This document shows, one piece after another, positions 35,767 through 46,813 of a stretch of 64,000 nt of DNA. The notes below the pieces were generated by a model that made no database searches, was not told the DNA's origin, and saw only the letters and a program-made list of their open reading frames with translations. This DNA comes from Laburnicola sp. R22_1 (taxonomy: Eukaryota > Ascomycota > Dothideomycetes > Pleosporales > Didymosphaeriaceae): assembly GCA_014281115.1 (NCBI GenBank), contig JACONQ010000008.1:1736001-1800000 (forward strand), in the 5' to 3' direction. The translations under genes were made by a program, and so were the position numbers. Numbering within the stretch: the stretch's first letter is position 1; every line of letters begins with the position of its first letter.

Positions 35767-38700
35767 ACGTATTTTATAAACGAGTGGCCCATATAAATAA
35801 GCGGCCCACCCTACTAACTTTGCGCACCTTTATAGGCGTACATCTTAATCACGTTAAGAGATAATTTAGAGATATTAATAAAATAAATTAAGTAGTATCT
35901 AAAGTATCTTTTTTGTATGTACGTAAGTTATTTCTAGTCTCTCTACACCTCTTATAGCGCGCTAGAGCCTAGCGGCTAAGGCCTAATCGCTCTTTACCTT
36001 AACGCTGTTTACACTCTATCTACTAGTTAGCCTCCTTTTAAGTGAGTATATCCTCTTTCTCTTTCTTTGTTCAAGTTCCCTACTTCTGTATCCGCTTCTT
36101 TTTACGCTGCCTATGCTTTGTTACTATCTTATTAGCTCTCTTAAGGCTAGTAATCTAATCGCGTATTAGCTTAGTCAAGAGCATTATTACTTTAGCCCCC
36201 TTCTTAGGCTAGTTAATCGCCTTAATAATTAAGGCTAGCGACAAGCTTTTGTGCTGTTAAACGCGATTACGTATTAACGTTAATTAAGCCTTAAGCTTAC
36301 GTACGTTACTTAGTGTCTAAGCCTCCTAGAGGGCCTCTAGTAGAGTGGCTAGTAAAGGCGTACACAGCTGCACATCTAGCTTTAATAGGATAACTTTAGG
36401 CTAAAGAGGAATAAGGCCTACGCCTTAAAAAGCTAAGTAGATATTAGCTGCTGTAAATAATCACTTAAAGGCTGCCTTAAAGGCTAGCAGAAATTCGAGC
36501 TTTATAATATAGTTAATATAGTAGTAGTATAGAGCCTTAATCTCACGGCTGTACGCGCGCTTTAACAGCAAGAAGCAGCTAATATTAAGCGGTTAGAGTA
36601 GGTAAGATAAGTAAGGTAGTATATAGAGCGTGTAGATATTGTTCTCCTAGCAAAGCTCTGAAAACTTAAGAGACTAGTAGCTCTTATGGCTATTAAGAAT
36701 AAGTAGCTAATGCGCGCTAACTACCTAGGTCTCTATATGCTTAATAAAGTGCTTTAACTACTTAACTCTAAGCTTATTAGTTATCTAGCCATTATCGCTA
36801 ACAGCAATAGCCTAGTCGCGCGGAATATCCTTCTTATACTAGGCAGATAGATAGTGCTAGTCAGCAAAGATAATAAAAGGCAAAATAGCCTAGCTAGTAG
36901 TGTTAATTCTCTAGATTACTGTTACCTACTCGCGATTACCTGGCTAGATAGCCTTTAGACAGCCTCTTCTCTCTAACTCTATTATAATAAGCTAAGTTTT
37001 AATCTTGCCTATTATAAAGCTAGCCTTATTAAAGTTGTAGACATCCTTATTATAGATAATATACTTTGCACTCGAGTTAATTATTTTATCGAGTTAATTA
37101 CTTTGCCAAGACCCCACTAAGTTCTGTACTATTTACAATAGTATAGAGTTAACACGAACTATTTTTAATAGTCTAAATAGGCTAATCTATTTAGAATCTA
37201 CTTCTATAGGCTGCCTACAGGTTGTTTTGTTATGCCTAGACTTACCGCAGTGTCCATAGCGCTATTAAGGAGATTCGCCTCTATTAGCGCGCACCCTCTT
37301 CTTTGCCTTTTGCCTATCACTACGCGCTCCAAACTCCTTTAGAGTGGCTAGCCGCTAGCCCTCTTTAGCTGTGAGGACTTCTTTACACTATACTCGCTTT
37401 CTTTTATGCAATTTACGTCGTATAGCAGCCTTATTAGTAGCTTAAAGTTCGGTGTTGCGTTTGGTTATTAACACTAAAGAATGTTCTATTAGCTTGGCGT
37501 CTTTAATGAGCTTTTCTACCGCCTTAACTATATAAGTTAGGAAACTATCTATATGCCTTTAAATTCTCTGCTTAACTAGCATTAATTGCGACCTAAGTTC
37601 TATACTATTTCGCGGAGTTTACGACTCCTATATACTATCGCGAATAGTACAAAGTGGAGGCGTACGCAGGCGGACGTTAAGCTGCAATATTATAACTTCT
37701 GGGTTGTGGGGCACTAGGCCAGCACCTTAAAAGCCTTCTTTAATATTACTTTTAGTAATTAAAGCCTTAAAAGCAGTAATAAAGTAAGATAGAAACTTAA
37801 TTTTAGTAATGTGCGTAATGTGGTTGCGTATTAGATTCTTAGCTTAGCGCCTATACGCCTTCTTTAACAGCGTAAAACAACCTATATTAAGTGGCTATAA
37901 GAGGTGCGACGAATATAGAGGCATATAGAGAGTAATAATATTACTCTTTTTATAGTAATTCTGGAATTCGAGCGAGTTGTGACTTTTGTGGCTATTAATA
38001 ATAAGCAAACGTGCTTTACTAGTAGTACGCCTCTTTGTATACTTATTAAAGTGTTTTAGCCATTATAGACTAAGCTTATTTATTATTTAGCTGTTCTTAG
38101 AGACTATAATAACCTAATTATAAGGTATATCCTTCTCCTTATACTAGGTGGAGAGGTGGTACTTGCCCCTAAAGATAATAAAGGGTGGGATCCACTACCC
38201 TATTGCGTTAATGTCTTGGATAACTATTGTTTACTCCCTATTATCCTGCTGTACCTACTTTGGCCATCCTTAATACTTAGAGCCTATAACTACTACTCTA
38301 GTTAATATTATGCCTATTATAAAGCTAGACTTATCGAAATTATAGGTGTCCTTATTTAGAATATTATACTTAGCCTTTATATTCTCTATAAGCTAGAACT
38401 AGCCTTATATTACCTTAGAATCCTTCTAGAGAGCTCTCTTATAGTTGTACTTTTAATTAAACTTAACTTAAAGCTTTGGCTAGCGCTTAACAAAGTCATT
38501 AGGCCACCTCTAGCTAACTGGCTTATAGTAGCGTGCAGCTAGTAAAGAATCGGCCATATCTTTTATGGCATTAAGCTGGGGCAAAAATCCTCGCGCGTCT
38601 AGATTAAGTATATGCTATATAATTACCTACTCCTCTCTTATAGTAAGTCTTATTTTATTAGATACGCAGTCGCGTCTAAACATCTTTCTAGCGCGTTAGT

Positions 38701-39488
38701 TGCTAAGTATACTTTAAGAGATATTATAGAGGACTATAGCGCGTTGCTAAGAGAGTATTACGTCTTATTTAATAGCCTGAATTGTAAGCTATATACGCGC
38801 TTCTTTTAACGCTAGTAGTTTGTTATATAGTTAAGGCATCGCGTTATACTATTACTAATAGTACGTTTTAGTGGGGTCTTGGCAAAGTAATTAACTTAAT
38901 AGAATAATTAACTTAAGTGCAAAGTACGTTACTATACTTGGTCTTTGTCTACTTAATAAGCTCGAACTAGCTCCTAATTAATATAGGATTCTTATATAGA
39001 GCTCTCTGCCTATTATAGGCTTGGTTAAAACGCGTTATAAGAGAGTCTGTACACTTAACAAAGTTGCGCGGCTAGTAGACGCTAATCTAACCTTTGCCGC
39101 GCGTAGCTAGTAGCTTATCTATTATATTATATATAGCTATGTACGTAGGCGCAAATCCGCGTTAATCTAGGTCGAGTATATAGCTAATAATCACCTCCTC
39201 TTCTAGCTTAGTAAGCTTCTTTAAGTTAGGCTAGCAATTATGTTAGGTAGTCTTGCTAGTGCGTTAGCGTTAGAGCGTTGTTTAGAGGACTTTAAATGTC
39301 TGCACAGCACCTCTTATAGACTAAATTTAGTTTTAATTAATAGCTAAGATTGCAAGGTGTATATTAGCATTAGAAGAGACTAGTTAGGCTTAATTTGGAA
39401 AAGCTATGGTAAGTAGAAGTTCACGCGTCGCAGAAAGTTAGTGGGGTAGACCGCTTGCTTATATGGGCCACTCGCTTATAAAACATAT
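35767..39488 (-). mobile_element. pogo/Fot1-type transposon (outer), interrupted by a second one
   Basis: TA target duplications lie at 35,765-35,766 and 39,489-39,490. The TIRs are related (ACGTATTTTATAAACGAGTG on the left; reverse of the right end ATATGTTTTATAAGCGAGTG) and extend over about 50 bp to CCACTAACTTT. Without the inner element the length is about 1.85 kb, normal for Fot1-like elements. The minus-strand transposase frame is riddled with stops, and the three catalytic Asp positions read Asn. The insertion site can be reconstructed from repeat arm 1 (4600-4640). Confidence 0.8.
37059..38929 (-). mobile_element. pogo/Fot1-type transposon (inner), nested
   Basis: The element is 1871 bp with TA duplications at 37,057-37,058 and 38,930-38,931. 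Its TIR of about 63 bp (ATATACTTTGCACTCGAG... to TTTGCCAAGACCCCACTAA) is the RIP-mutated form of the one at 41,182. The minus-strand transposase remnant aligns along its length with the 41,182-43,058 copy. The first catalytic Asp survives (YNFDKS), while the other two read Asn. It sits inside the outer element's transposase frame. Confidence 0.85.
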
Positions 39489-39823
39489 TAGCTAATAAAA
39501 ACTATAATTAGTTAGACTTAATATAACCTAGTCTATATAACTCTATCCTAATCTATAGCCTGTATAACTCTAACCTAACCTATACCTATTACTAGCGCAA
39601 AATCTATAGGTAGAGATTAGGTTAGAGTTAGGGTCTTACGTAAGAGAATCTAACTCTAACCTAATCTATACCTATTTGCCAGCCTACTTCTACTATCTCT
39701 CTACGCCCTCTATGTATTAATATTTTATTTAAAGAAGTACTTACAATTACTAAAAAGTATACGCTAAAGATTAACACTACTACTATTAAAGTAGCTATTA
39801 AAGTAACTACGCTAGAGTTCTAT

Positions 39824-40246
39824 CTAGGCTAGTAAATAGGTTTGGGATACCCAGGTTAGGTATAGGATTAGGTTAGAGTTGCATAGACTATAGGTATAGG
39901 TTAGGTTAGATTGTATAGATCTTAGGTTAGGTTAGATTAATTATATAAGACTCTAAATCTAATCTAACCTATACCTAACCTAATTATATAAGACCTTAGT
40001 CTTATTATATAAGACTCTAGCTTAATTTATCTTAGTTTAATATTATTTAAAATATATTTTTAATTAATTATAATAGCTATTTATTACAGACTAAATAGGT
40101 ATCCTAGGGTTAGGTTAGAGTAGAGTCTTATATAATCTAGAGTTAGGTTAGGGTTAGGTTAGATTATATAAGACACTAACCCTTACCTAACCCTACTTAT
40201 ATAAGACTCTAACCTTAATCTAACCTATACCTATTTGCTAGTCTAG
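39824..40246. mobile_element. non-coding element with telomere-like tracts in its inverted ends
   Basis: The unit of about 420 bp starts CTAGGCTAGTAAATAGGTTT and ends with the reverse form TACCTATTTGCTAGTCTAG. Both terminal regions hold TATAGGTTAGGTTAGGGTT-like units pointing inward. It interrupts a family A copy: the flanks CTAGAGTTCTAT and CTATCTATAAGCTTATCTAG are contiguous in other copies. No coding potential. Confidence 0.6.
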
Positions 40247-41181
40247 TTATATCCTATCTATAAGCTTATCTAGCGTAATAGATAGGTATACTTAACTCTT
40301 TATAAGGTTATTTTTATATACTAGTTAGACTAGTAGCTAGTCTAGTTTATAAAGAATAGTAAGACTATATTTTTACTTTGGTAGACGCAATTACTTCTTA
40401 TTAGTAATAGAATTATCTAGTAAAGAATATAAAAAGAGAATAATAAGATATTTATTAATAAGCTATATAGTAGTAAAAGTGTTATATAGATTTATAAGAT
40501 ACTTCTAATTATTATTACTATTAAGTTAGCTTATTTAGCACGTAAGCGTAGATAACTAATAATAGTAGTAGTAATAAGCTAGATATACTATATATAGCGT
40601 AAGTAAACCTTATATTAAAACTAGAAGCTTATAGGTATTAGAATGTGTAAATAAGTTTAAACTATTATTATATTTATTAAGGTATTTAAGATTAGTCTTT
40701 AATTAGAATTAGGTGCTGTATATAGTAGTATATAATAACCTTCTATCTATAATTAAGATAACTTCGCGCACTCTTAGTATATAGTATAACGCTATAAGTA
40801 AAAGTAGTAGGTATACTAAAGAATATAGTAAATTAAGTAAAGTAATAAGACTAGTTTAGTAACTATTTAGAGATACTATTCGTCTATTAAGCATATGCAA
40901 ATCGGCCTCTTATGCTAATAAGGTAGTTAATTATAAGATATACTAGGTACTAAAGTTAATAAAAACGTAAAGATAGTAGGCAGGCAAGTAAGTTAGGGTG
41001 TTATTATTATAAGTTTATTATCTTAAAAGCTAGGGGAAGAACATTAGTAAAACTTTAACGCGCTCTAGTCCTAGGACTTAGCGCTTACACATAGCGTTAT
41101 ATAATATTATATTATATAGGCGCTAGTAACGTAATAAAAAAACGCAGTAATTAAATATAGTAGGCTACTTAAAAACTGATA

Positions 41182-43058
41182 ACGTACTTTGCACTCGAGT
41201 CGGACACTCTATTAAGTCGAACACTTTGCCAAGACCCCACTAAGTTCTGTACTATTCACAATAGTATAGAGTTAACATAAACTATTTTTAATAGTCTAAA
41301 TAGGCTAAACTATTTAGAATCTACTTCTATAAGCTGTCTATAGGTTTTTTTATTGTGCCTAGGCTTGCCGCAGCGTCCACAGCGCTATTAAGCGGATTCG
41401 CCTCTATTAGTGCGCACCCTCTTCTTTGCCTTCTTGCCATCACTACGCACCCCAAAGTCCTTTAGAGTAGCCAGTCGCTGGCCCTCTTTAACTATAAGGA
41501 CTCCTTCTTGCTGCAATCGCTTTCTTTTATATAATTTACGTCGTGTGGCAGCCTTATTAGCAGCTTGAAGTTTGGCGTTGCGTTTGGTTATTAATACTAA
41601 AGAATGCCCTATTACCAGTATCTTAGCGCCTTTAACAAGCTTTTCCATCGCCTCAACTATATAAGTTAGGGAACTATCCATATGCCTTTAAATCCTCTGC
41701 TTAACCAGCGTTGATTGCGACCCAAGTTCTGTACTATTTCGCGGAGTTTACGACTCCTATATACTATCGCGAATAGTACAAAGTGGAGGCGTACACAGGC
41801 GGACGTTAAGCTGTGATATCACAGCTTCTAGGTCGTGGGGCACTAGGCCAGCACCTTGAAAGCCTCCTTTGATATTACTTTTAGTAAACAAAGCCTTAAA
41901 AGCAGCAATAAAGCAAGGCAGGAACTTGATTTTAGTAATGTGCGTGATGTGGTTGCGCATTAAATCCTTAGCTTAGCGCCTATACGCCTTTTTTAAAGGC
42001 GCAAAACAGCCCACATTAAGTGGCTGCAAGAGGTGCGACAAATGCGAGGGCATATAGAGAGTAACAATATTGCTCTTCTTGTAATACTGTTCGAATTCGA
42101 ATAAGTTATAACTCTTATGGCTGTTAAGAATAAGCAAACGTGTTGTGCTAATAACACGCCTCTTTGTATGCTTATTAAAGTGCTTTAGCCACTATAGACT
42201 AAGCTTATTTATTATCTAGCCGTTCTTAGAGACTTCAATAACCTAATTATAAGGTAGATCCTTCTCCTTATACTAGGTAGAGAGGTGGTGCTTGCCCCCG
42301 AAGATAATAAAGGGTGGGATCCACCACCCTGTTGCATTAATGCCTTAGATAACTGTTGTCCACTCCCTATTGCCCTGCTGCACCTGCTTTAGCTGTCCTT
42401 GACGCTTAGAGCCTATAACTACTACTTTAGTTAATATCATGCCTATTATAAAGCCTGCTTTATTAAAATTGTAGGTGTCCTTGTCTAGAATACTATGTTT
42501 GGCCTTTATATTCTCCACAAGCCGGAACTAGTCTTATATTACCTTAGGATCCTCCTAGAGAGCTCTCTTGTAGTTGTACTTTTAATTAAACTTGACTTTA
42601 AGCTCTGGCTAGCGCTTAACAAAGTCATAAGGCCACCTCTGGCTAATTAGCTTATAGTGGCGTGCAGCTAGTAAAGAATCAGCCATATCTTTTATAGCAT
42701 CGAGCCGAGGCGGAAATCCTCGCGCGTTTAGGTCGAGTATATGCTCTATAATCGCCTGCTCCTCTCTTATAGTAAGTCTTATTTTGTTGGGTGCGCAGTC
42801 GCGTCTAAACGTCTTTCTAGCGTGTTAGTCGCTAAGTGTACTTTAAGAGATGTTGTAGATAGCTGCAGCGCGTCGCTAAGAGAGTGTTGCGTCTTATTTA
42901 ATAGCCTAGATTGCAAGCTGTATATGCGCTTCTTTTAACGCTGGTAGTTTATTGTGTGGTTAAGGCATCGCGTTATACTATTGCTGATAGTACGTTTTGG
43001 TGGGGTCTTGGCAAAGTGTCCAACTCGATGGAGTGTCCGACTCGAGTGCAAAGTACGT
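41182..43058 (-). mobile_element. pogo/Fot1-type transposon, least mutated copy
   Basis: The element is 1877 bp with TA duplications (41,180-41,181; 43,059-43,060) and TIRs of about 63 bp (ACGTACTTTGCACTCGAGTC inward to CCCCAC). The minus-strand transposase frame is readable with stops only at expected Trp/Gln codons. Two stretches remain open (41,757-41,960 and 41,388-41,681), covering the end of the DDE domain (GGFQGAGLVPHDLEAV, typical of Fot1-like proteins) and the basic C-terminal tail. All three catalytic positions (42,462; 42,123; 42,015) read Asn, spaced 112 and 35 residues apart. It is related to 37,059-38,929 along its whole length. Confidence 0.88.
41388..41681 (-). pseudogene. pogo transposase C-terminal tail
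   Basis: The 97-codon open stretch is part of the transposase of the 41,182-43,058 element and lies downstream of a stop that ends the DDE segment. It is rich in Lys/Arg and ends in a basic RTNRGESA tail. It is not an independent gene. Confidence 0.7.
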
Positions 43059-43159
43059 TAAGTGGAGGCAGTTTATACTCCTGCCCAGGAGGGAACCTTC
43101 TATCTTAATCTACTTTAACTTAAACTAAAAAAAAAGGTCAAAAAAGGTGTTCGGCAAGC

Positions 43160-43300
43160 CGACCAAATTTTATTATATAATTTAAGCTTATAGCTATATA
43201 AAGTATTATAATATATATTAACTTTTATAAATAGCTAGTAAAAAGTAATAATGTGAGTAATTTGCTTGGCAAAAGAGCGAATGAGTAACACCCCCATCAC
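43160..43300. repeat. last repeat before gene space (AT/GC boundary)
   Basis: The segment 43,176-43,300 matches 18,870-18,960 in inverted orientation, including AATGTGAGTAATTTGCTT. Balanced sequence follows without transition, so the isochore boundary coincides with a repeat end. Confidence 0.6.
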
Positions 43301-44089
43301 TGCCCTGACGCAACCCATACATCAGATCGCTCAGCCCTCGACCACGACGAACCATGACTACTTCCGGACGAAGCTAATACGCCCTAATCGTTACTGTTGC
43401 ATTTTCCCGTGTCTCATCAACCGCATCTCCAAGCGAGCAACAGGTCTCAGCGCACGAATGAGGGTCAGCCACAGCGTCGTGAATCCAGTACTGCGACCCG
43501 GATATCATGGGTTCCGAGGAGCGAGAGGCGTCAAAAGCTCAGCTTCCGTCGATTCCGATTCGTGACAGTACCGCTGGACAAGATACATGTACGGGCGCAA
43601 TCCGCAGACCGGACCACATGCCAACGACACAAAGGCGTTTACAGGTTCGGAAAGAGTCTGTCAATCAGCGTTATACGAGCCTCTCAACTTTCCAGTGTTG
43701 TCACCAGCGAAAGGACTCACGTTCCATCTTTCCATTGCCAGATACTCGCCCCATCCTGGAGTCCGGAACAATCAGGCTCACTGGAAAGAGTCCAAGAGTC
43801 ACGAGAGCAAGAGTCGATTCAAACGATGGATTTATAGCAGTGGCAAATGAATGCCAATTAGAAATTTGGTTGGTCACCCAGGCCATTTTCTCTAGAAAGA
43901 GAAGAGCATGCAAAAAATACTGCTAGTAAATCTTACTCTAGCAAGGAACGTGAAAGAAGGGTATATCTGACGCGCCCAAAAATGCTACTGACAAAATAAC
44001 CACCGATAAGAAATGACGCCGTTTGTATGCCGGAATTCTAGTCTATCCTGCCGTCTATTGTCATGGTTGGAACGTCGCCCCTCCTATAC
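43301..44089. other. boundary stretch, no confident gene
   Basis: Composition is balanced. Several overlapping short ORFs exist on the plus strand (the longest from ATG 43,397 and from ATG 43,507, about 140 codons each), but none shows a recognisable domain and they compete in different frames. I see no clear splice-linked gene. It may be the downstream region of the MFS gene or a decayed gene. Confidence 0.4.
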
Positions 44090-46756
44090 CTAAACAATAT
44101 AGCTTTCGTCTAAGTTCTTCACCTCTGCTTCGTTTTCGGGTTTTTGGGCTTTGGGCATCATGAAGCAGCTGACTAGCAACGCCACACCTGCCAAAACTGC
44201 CACTGCGATCCAGGCGGACTTCAACGAGTGGATGTACATGTCCTCGATCAGAACTTTGGCGGAGCCTTCTCCACCGGGCGTTGCTCGGATTCGAACGAGC
44301 AGTGAGATCGAGTTGTTTGCGTACTCGCTCGCGAAGTTGTGGTACGTCTCGTTGGCGTCCAGTTGCTGAAAGATCCTGTTCTGGAAGATGCTGGTCGCGA
44401 TGGTGACACCGAAAGACTTTCCGAGGTAGTGGAACCAAGAAGAGTTCGTCACCGCTTTCCGCTGTCTTTCTTCGTCCCGTTCGCGAGATGCAATGAGCTC
44501 GGACGCTGTATGAAGACTAGGAAACAGAACACCTATACCGGAGCCCGAAACAATTGCAATGGCTACCCATGTCCCGTCAGAAGAGGTGCGCGAGTAAAAG
44601 GTCGTCATCGCCACGCCAAGTACTACGAGGAACCATCCGAGCCAGATTGAGTAGAGCCAAGCGTTCCATCTACTGATCACAACGAATGTGATGAGGATGA
44701 GAATTGCTAGGGGAACAGTCCAAGGGAGCCAACGCACTCCCGCGGGTACGTTCTTCGCGCCGGCTTGGGAAACCCCGAAATAGAGGGGCTGTCTCGATGT
44801 AAGCGACCGTCTGCACACAGCATGGACATGCTTTCGCTGTCGACTCTGGACTTACCATGAAGAAGACGAATGCACCGATGATGAAGCCTTGGACCATCGT
44901 CCCGAAATACATCCCGAGGCTCGTGCGGTCCATGAACCCATCGATCGAAATCATCGACTGAAATGGCATGAACCAAGACCAGACACAGTACAGAACGATC
45001 CCGACCAGTCCGAACTGAAGGGGTACGAGCGTTCGCGCGCTGGACCATGTGGACCATGTACCTCCCTGTTTCGTCGTTGTTAGCGCACAGAAACCGGATA
45101 TTCACGTCTCGCTAAGCTGTGCAGCCTGTGCTCGCATGCGATGTCCGAAGACTACGCCAAACGTCGCAGGTATCGACGCAGCAGGAAAGTTCTGGAAGTT
45201 GCACTTACCCAGCTAATGCCCAAGAGAAGGGAGACGAGAGAGCTTGTTATGAGAATGAATCCTACCCAATCGATCTGTTTCAGCTCGTAGAGGGTTGAGC
45301 CGTATTTTGTGGCTTTTAATTTTGCGAAGAACGCAAGTATTAAGAGGGACGAGATGCAGAATGGCAGATTGATCCAAAATATCCACCGCCACTGACTCAG
45401 TTCAGCGAGTGCTTCACCAACGGCCGGACCTGTCAGTGCGCCAACAGCCCATCTGTCGCGCAATTAGTCTTGAAGCGCGGCTGTCGAAATGAAACTTACA
45501 CGAAACCGAGGACAGCGGACCATCTGCGCTTATCCAGAGGAGAAACGAGATCCGTTATGATGAGATCAGTAAGTACGAAAACACCCCCTGCGCCGATGCC
45601 TTGCACAGAGCGTCCAAAGATCGCAGTGCCCATGTCACCAGAAATTGCTGTCACCAACGATCCGATAATGAAGATAGTCAGTCCGGTGAGCAGCATCGCT
45701 TTGCGGCCGAAAATCTCGGCGAAAGCTGAGAACATAGGAATGAACGCAGTCGCAGTCACGAGGAAAGAGATGCCTAGCCAGAAGGTGTTGACTGATGGGC
45801 CGTTAAGAGCCACCGCAATTGTCTGTTGCTCGTTAGCATCTATACTTCCGAGATCTACAACTTTAACATACTGGTAGAGCGATGGATATCGCCGTCGCAT
45901 CCCAGGCCATTACGAGATTAACCAGAGCCAAGCATACGCCCGTTGCATAGAACCTCCAATCTACCTCGAGTGCAACTCCTTTGAAGTGTCGAACCTCTTT
46001 CTTCAAGCGAGGCTTGCTCTTTAGCATACTCTCGAAGCTACTACTCGGCGTTGCTCTCCCACTACTACCAGCAGCACTCTCACCCCGAAAATGCCGACTA
46101 CTATCAATGCTTCTACTGCTCTTGCTACTGCTTCTGCTGCTTCTGCTGCTTCTGCTGCTTCTGCTGCTCCCCATATAGATGTGGCTCCTGCTGTCCTTCT
46201 TTGTGTCGCCTCTTCGGACCTTAGAATTGAGCTCTTTCTTACTTCTCGCTTCTGAATCCAGCGCTTCGAAGGCGAAGCGATCGGGCACCGGTGTCCTCCG
46301 TGGTTCTTCAAGGAAGTGGGAAAAGCGGTCGGGTTCGCTTTTCGGGGGCACTGCGAATTGCAAGTGCGCTCGTTGTTTCTCGGATAGATTTGTAATGAAT
46401 TGCGCGGCACCACTCGGCTCTGGTGTCGGCGTCCTATTTCGCGCTGGTACGAATGCGGGTGTGAGGGGCGTGGGCGTTCCATTTCGCGGCGGTAGGTCCA
46501 CGGGCGTGCTGGGCGGTGGTGTCTCGATTCTCGGTGCTGGGAATGGGGAATATGCCACAGGCTTTAGGGCCGGCGCTGGTATTGGTACCGGTACCAATGT
46601 GCTCGCTCGAGGCTGTGAAGCAATAGCTACAGGCTCTGCCGGCGCTTGAACGGGCCCATTGTAGCTGTGCGCAACCTCGGAAGGTGCAACGATTTCGCTC
46701 TTGTCGGGTTTGCCATCCTTTGGTGGCGGTACTGGTGCTCCCGAATTCGAACTCAT
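44090..46756 (-). CDS. MFS drug:H+ antiporter (DHA2-type) with long N-terminal extension
   Basis: Five exons (46,756-45,872; 45,822-45,500; 45,452-45,209; 45,065-44,856; 44,788-44,090) join in frame to 786 residues. The introns are 49, 47, 143 and 67 nt with GT-AG ends; GCTAAC occurs before two acceptors. About 285 cytoplasmic residues rich in Pro and Ser, with an SSR repeat near residue 215, precede the first membrane helix. Motifs of 14-helix DHA2 exporters follow: FAEIFGRK loop, GRSVQGIGAGGVFVL, LTGPAVGEAL, QWRWIFWINLPF and AGVRWLPWTVPLAI. It should sit in the plasma or vacuolar membrane and export small molecules by proton antiport; the substrate is unknown. An in-frame ATG 19 codons upstream (46,813) is an alternative start. 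The long N-terminus is atypical for the family. Confidence 0.85.
46130..46178 (-). repeat. Ser-Arg-Ser codon repeat in the MFS N-terminus
   Basis: A 9-bp trinucleotide-like array (AGCAGAAGC on the coding strand) encodes repeated SSR units inside the transporter's disordered N-terminal region. Confidence 0.7.
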
Positions 46757-46813
46757 ACTCAACGTCTTGTTATCGCGGCATACTACCATTAAGAAGCTTC
46801 TCAACCAAGACAC

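Larger units (their letters stand above)
32470..39690 (-). repeat. inverted repeat arm 2, expanded by insertions
   Basis: This is the reverse counterpart of 4411-7210. It is enlarged to 7.2 kb by a family A fragment (about 34,431-34,602), a 126-bp family A fragment (35,216-35,341), a family C unit (about 35,406-35,550) and a pogo element carrying another pogo element (35,767-39,488). Its terminus at about 39,690 (CTATTTGCCAGCCT) is the reverse of the one at 4411. Confidence 0.75.
40749..43093 (+). mobile_element. unclassified 466-bp element with 12-bp TSD, split by pogo copy
   Basis: The direct repeat AACCTTCTATCT flanks the insertion (40,737-40,748 and 43,094-43,105) and occurs once in other family A copies. 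The inserted DNA is 40,749-41,181 plus 43,059-43,093, joined across the pogo element. Its right tip (TACTCCTGCCCAGGAGGG) is GC-rich and nearly unmutated. No coding potential recognised. Confidence 0.55.
39694..43160 (+). repeat. family A copy carrying nested insertions
   Basis: Family A blocks appear at 39,694-39,823, 40,247-40,748 and 43,094-43,160 (ending GGTGTTCGGCAAGCCGACC). They are split by the telomere-tract element and by a 466-bp element that itself holds a pogo transposon. Reading the breaks gives the order of insertion. Confidence 0.65.

Noticed and set aside
42741..43108. Two plus-strand ORFs of 65 codons
   Set aside because: They are antisense to the N-terminal DNA-binding region of the pogo transposase remnant; the same antisense ORF appears in the other copy at 38,612.
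1..43300. CRISPR-like or bacterial mobile system
   Set aside because: Repeat spacing is irregular, introns and RIP mark the sequence as fungal, and no Cas-like or phage-like genes are present.
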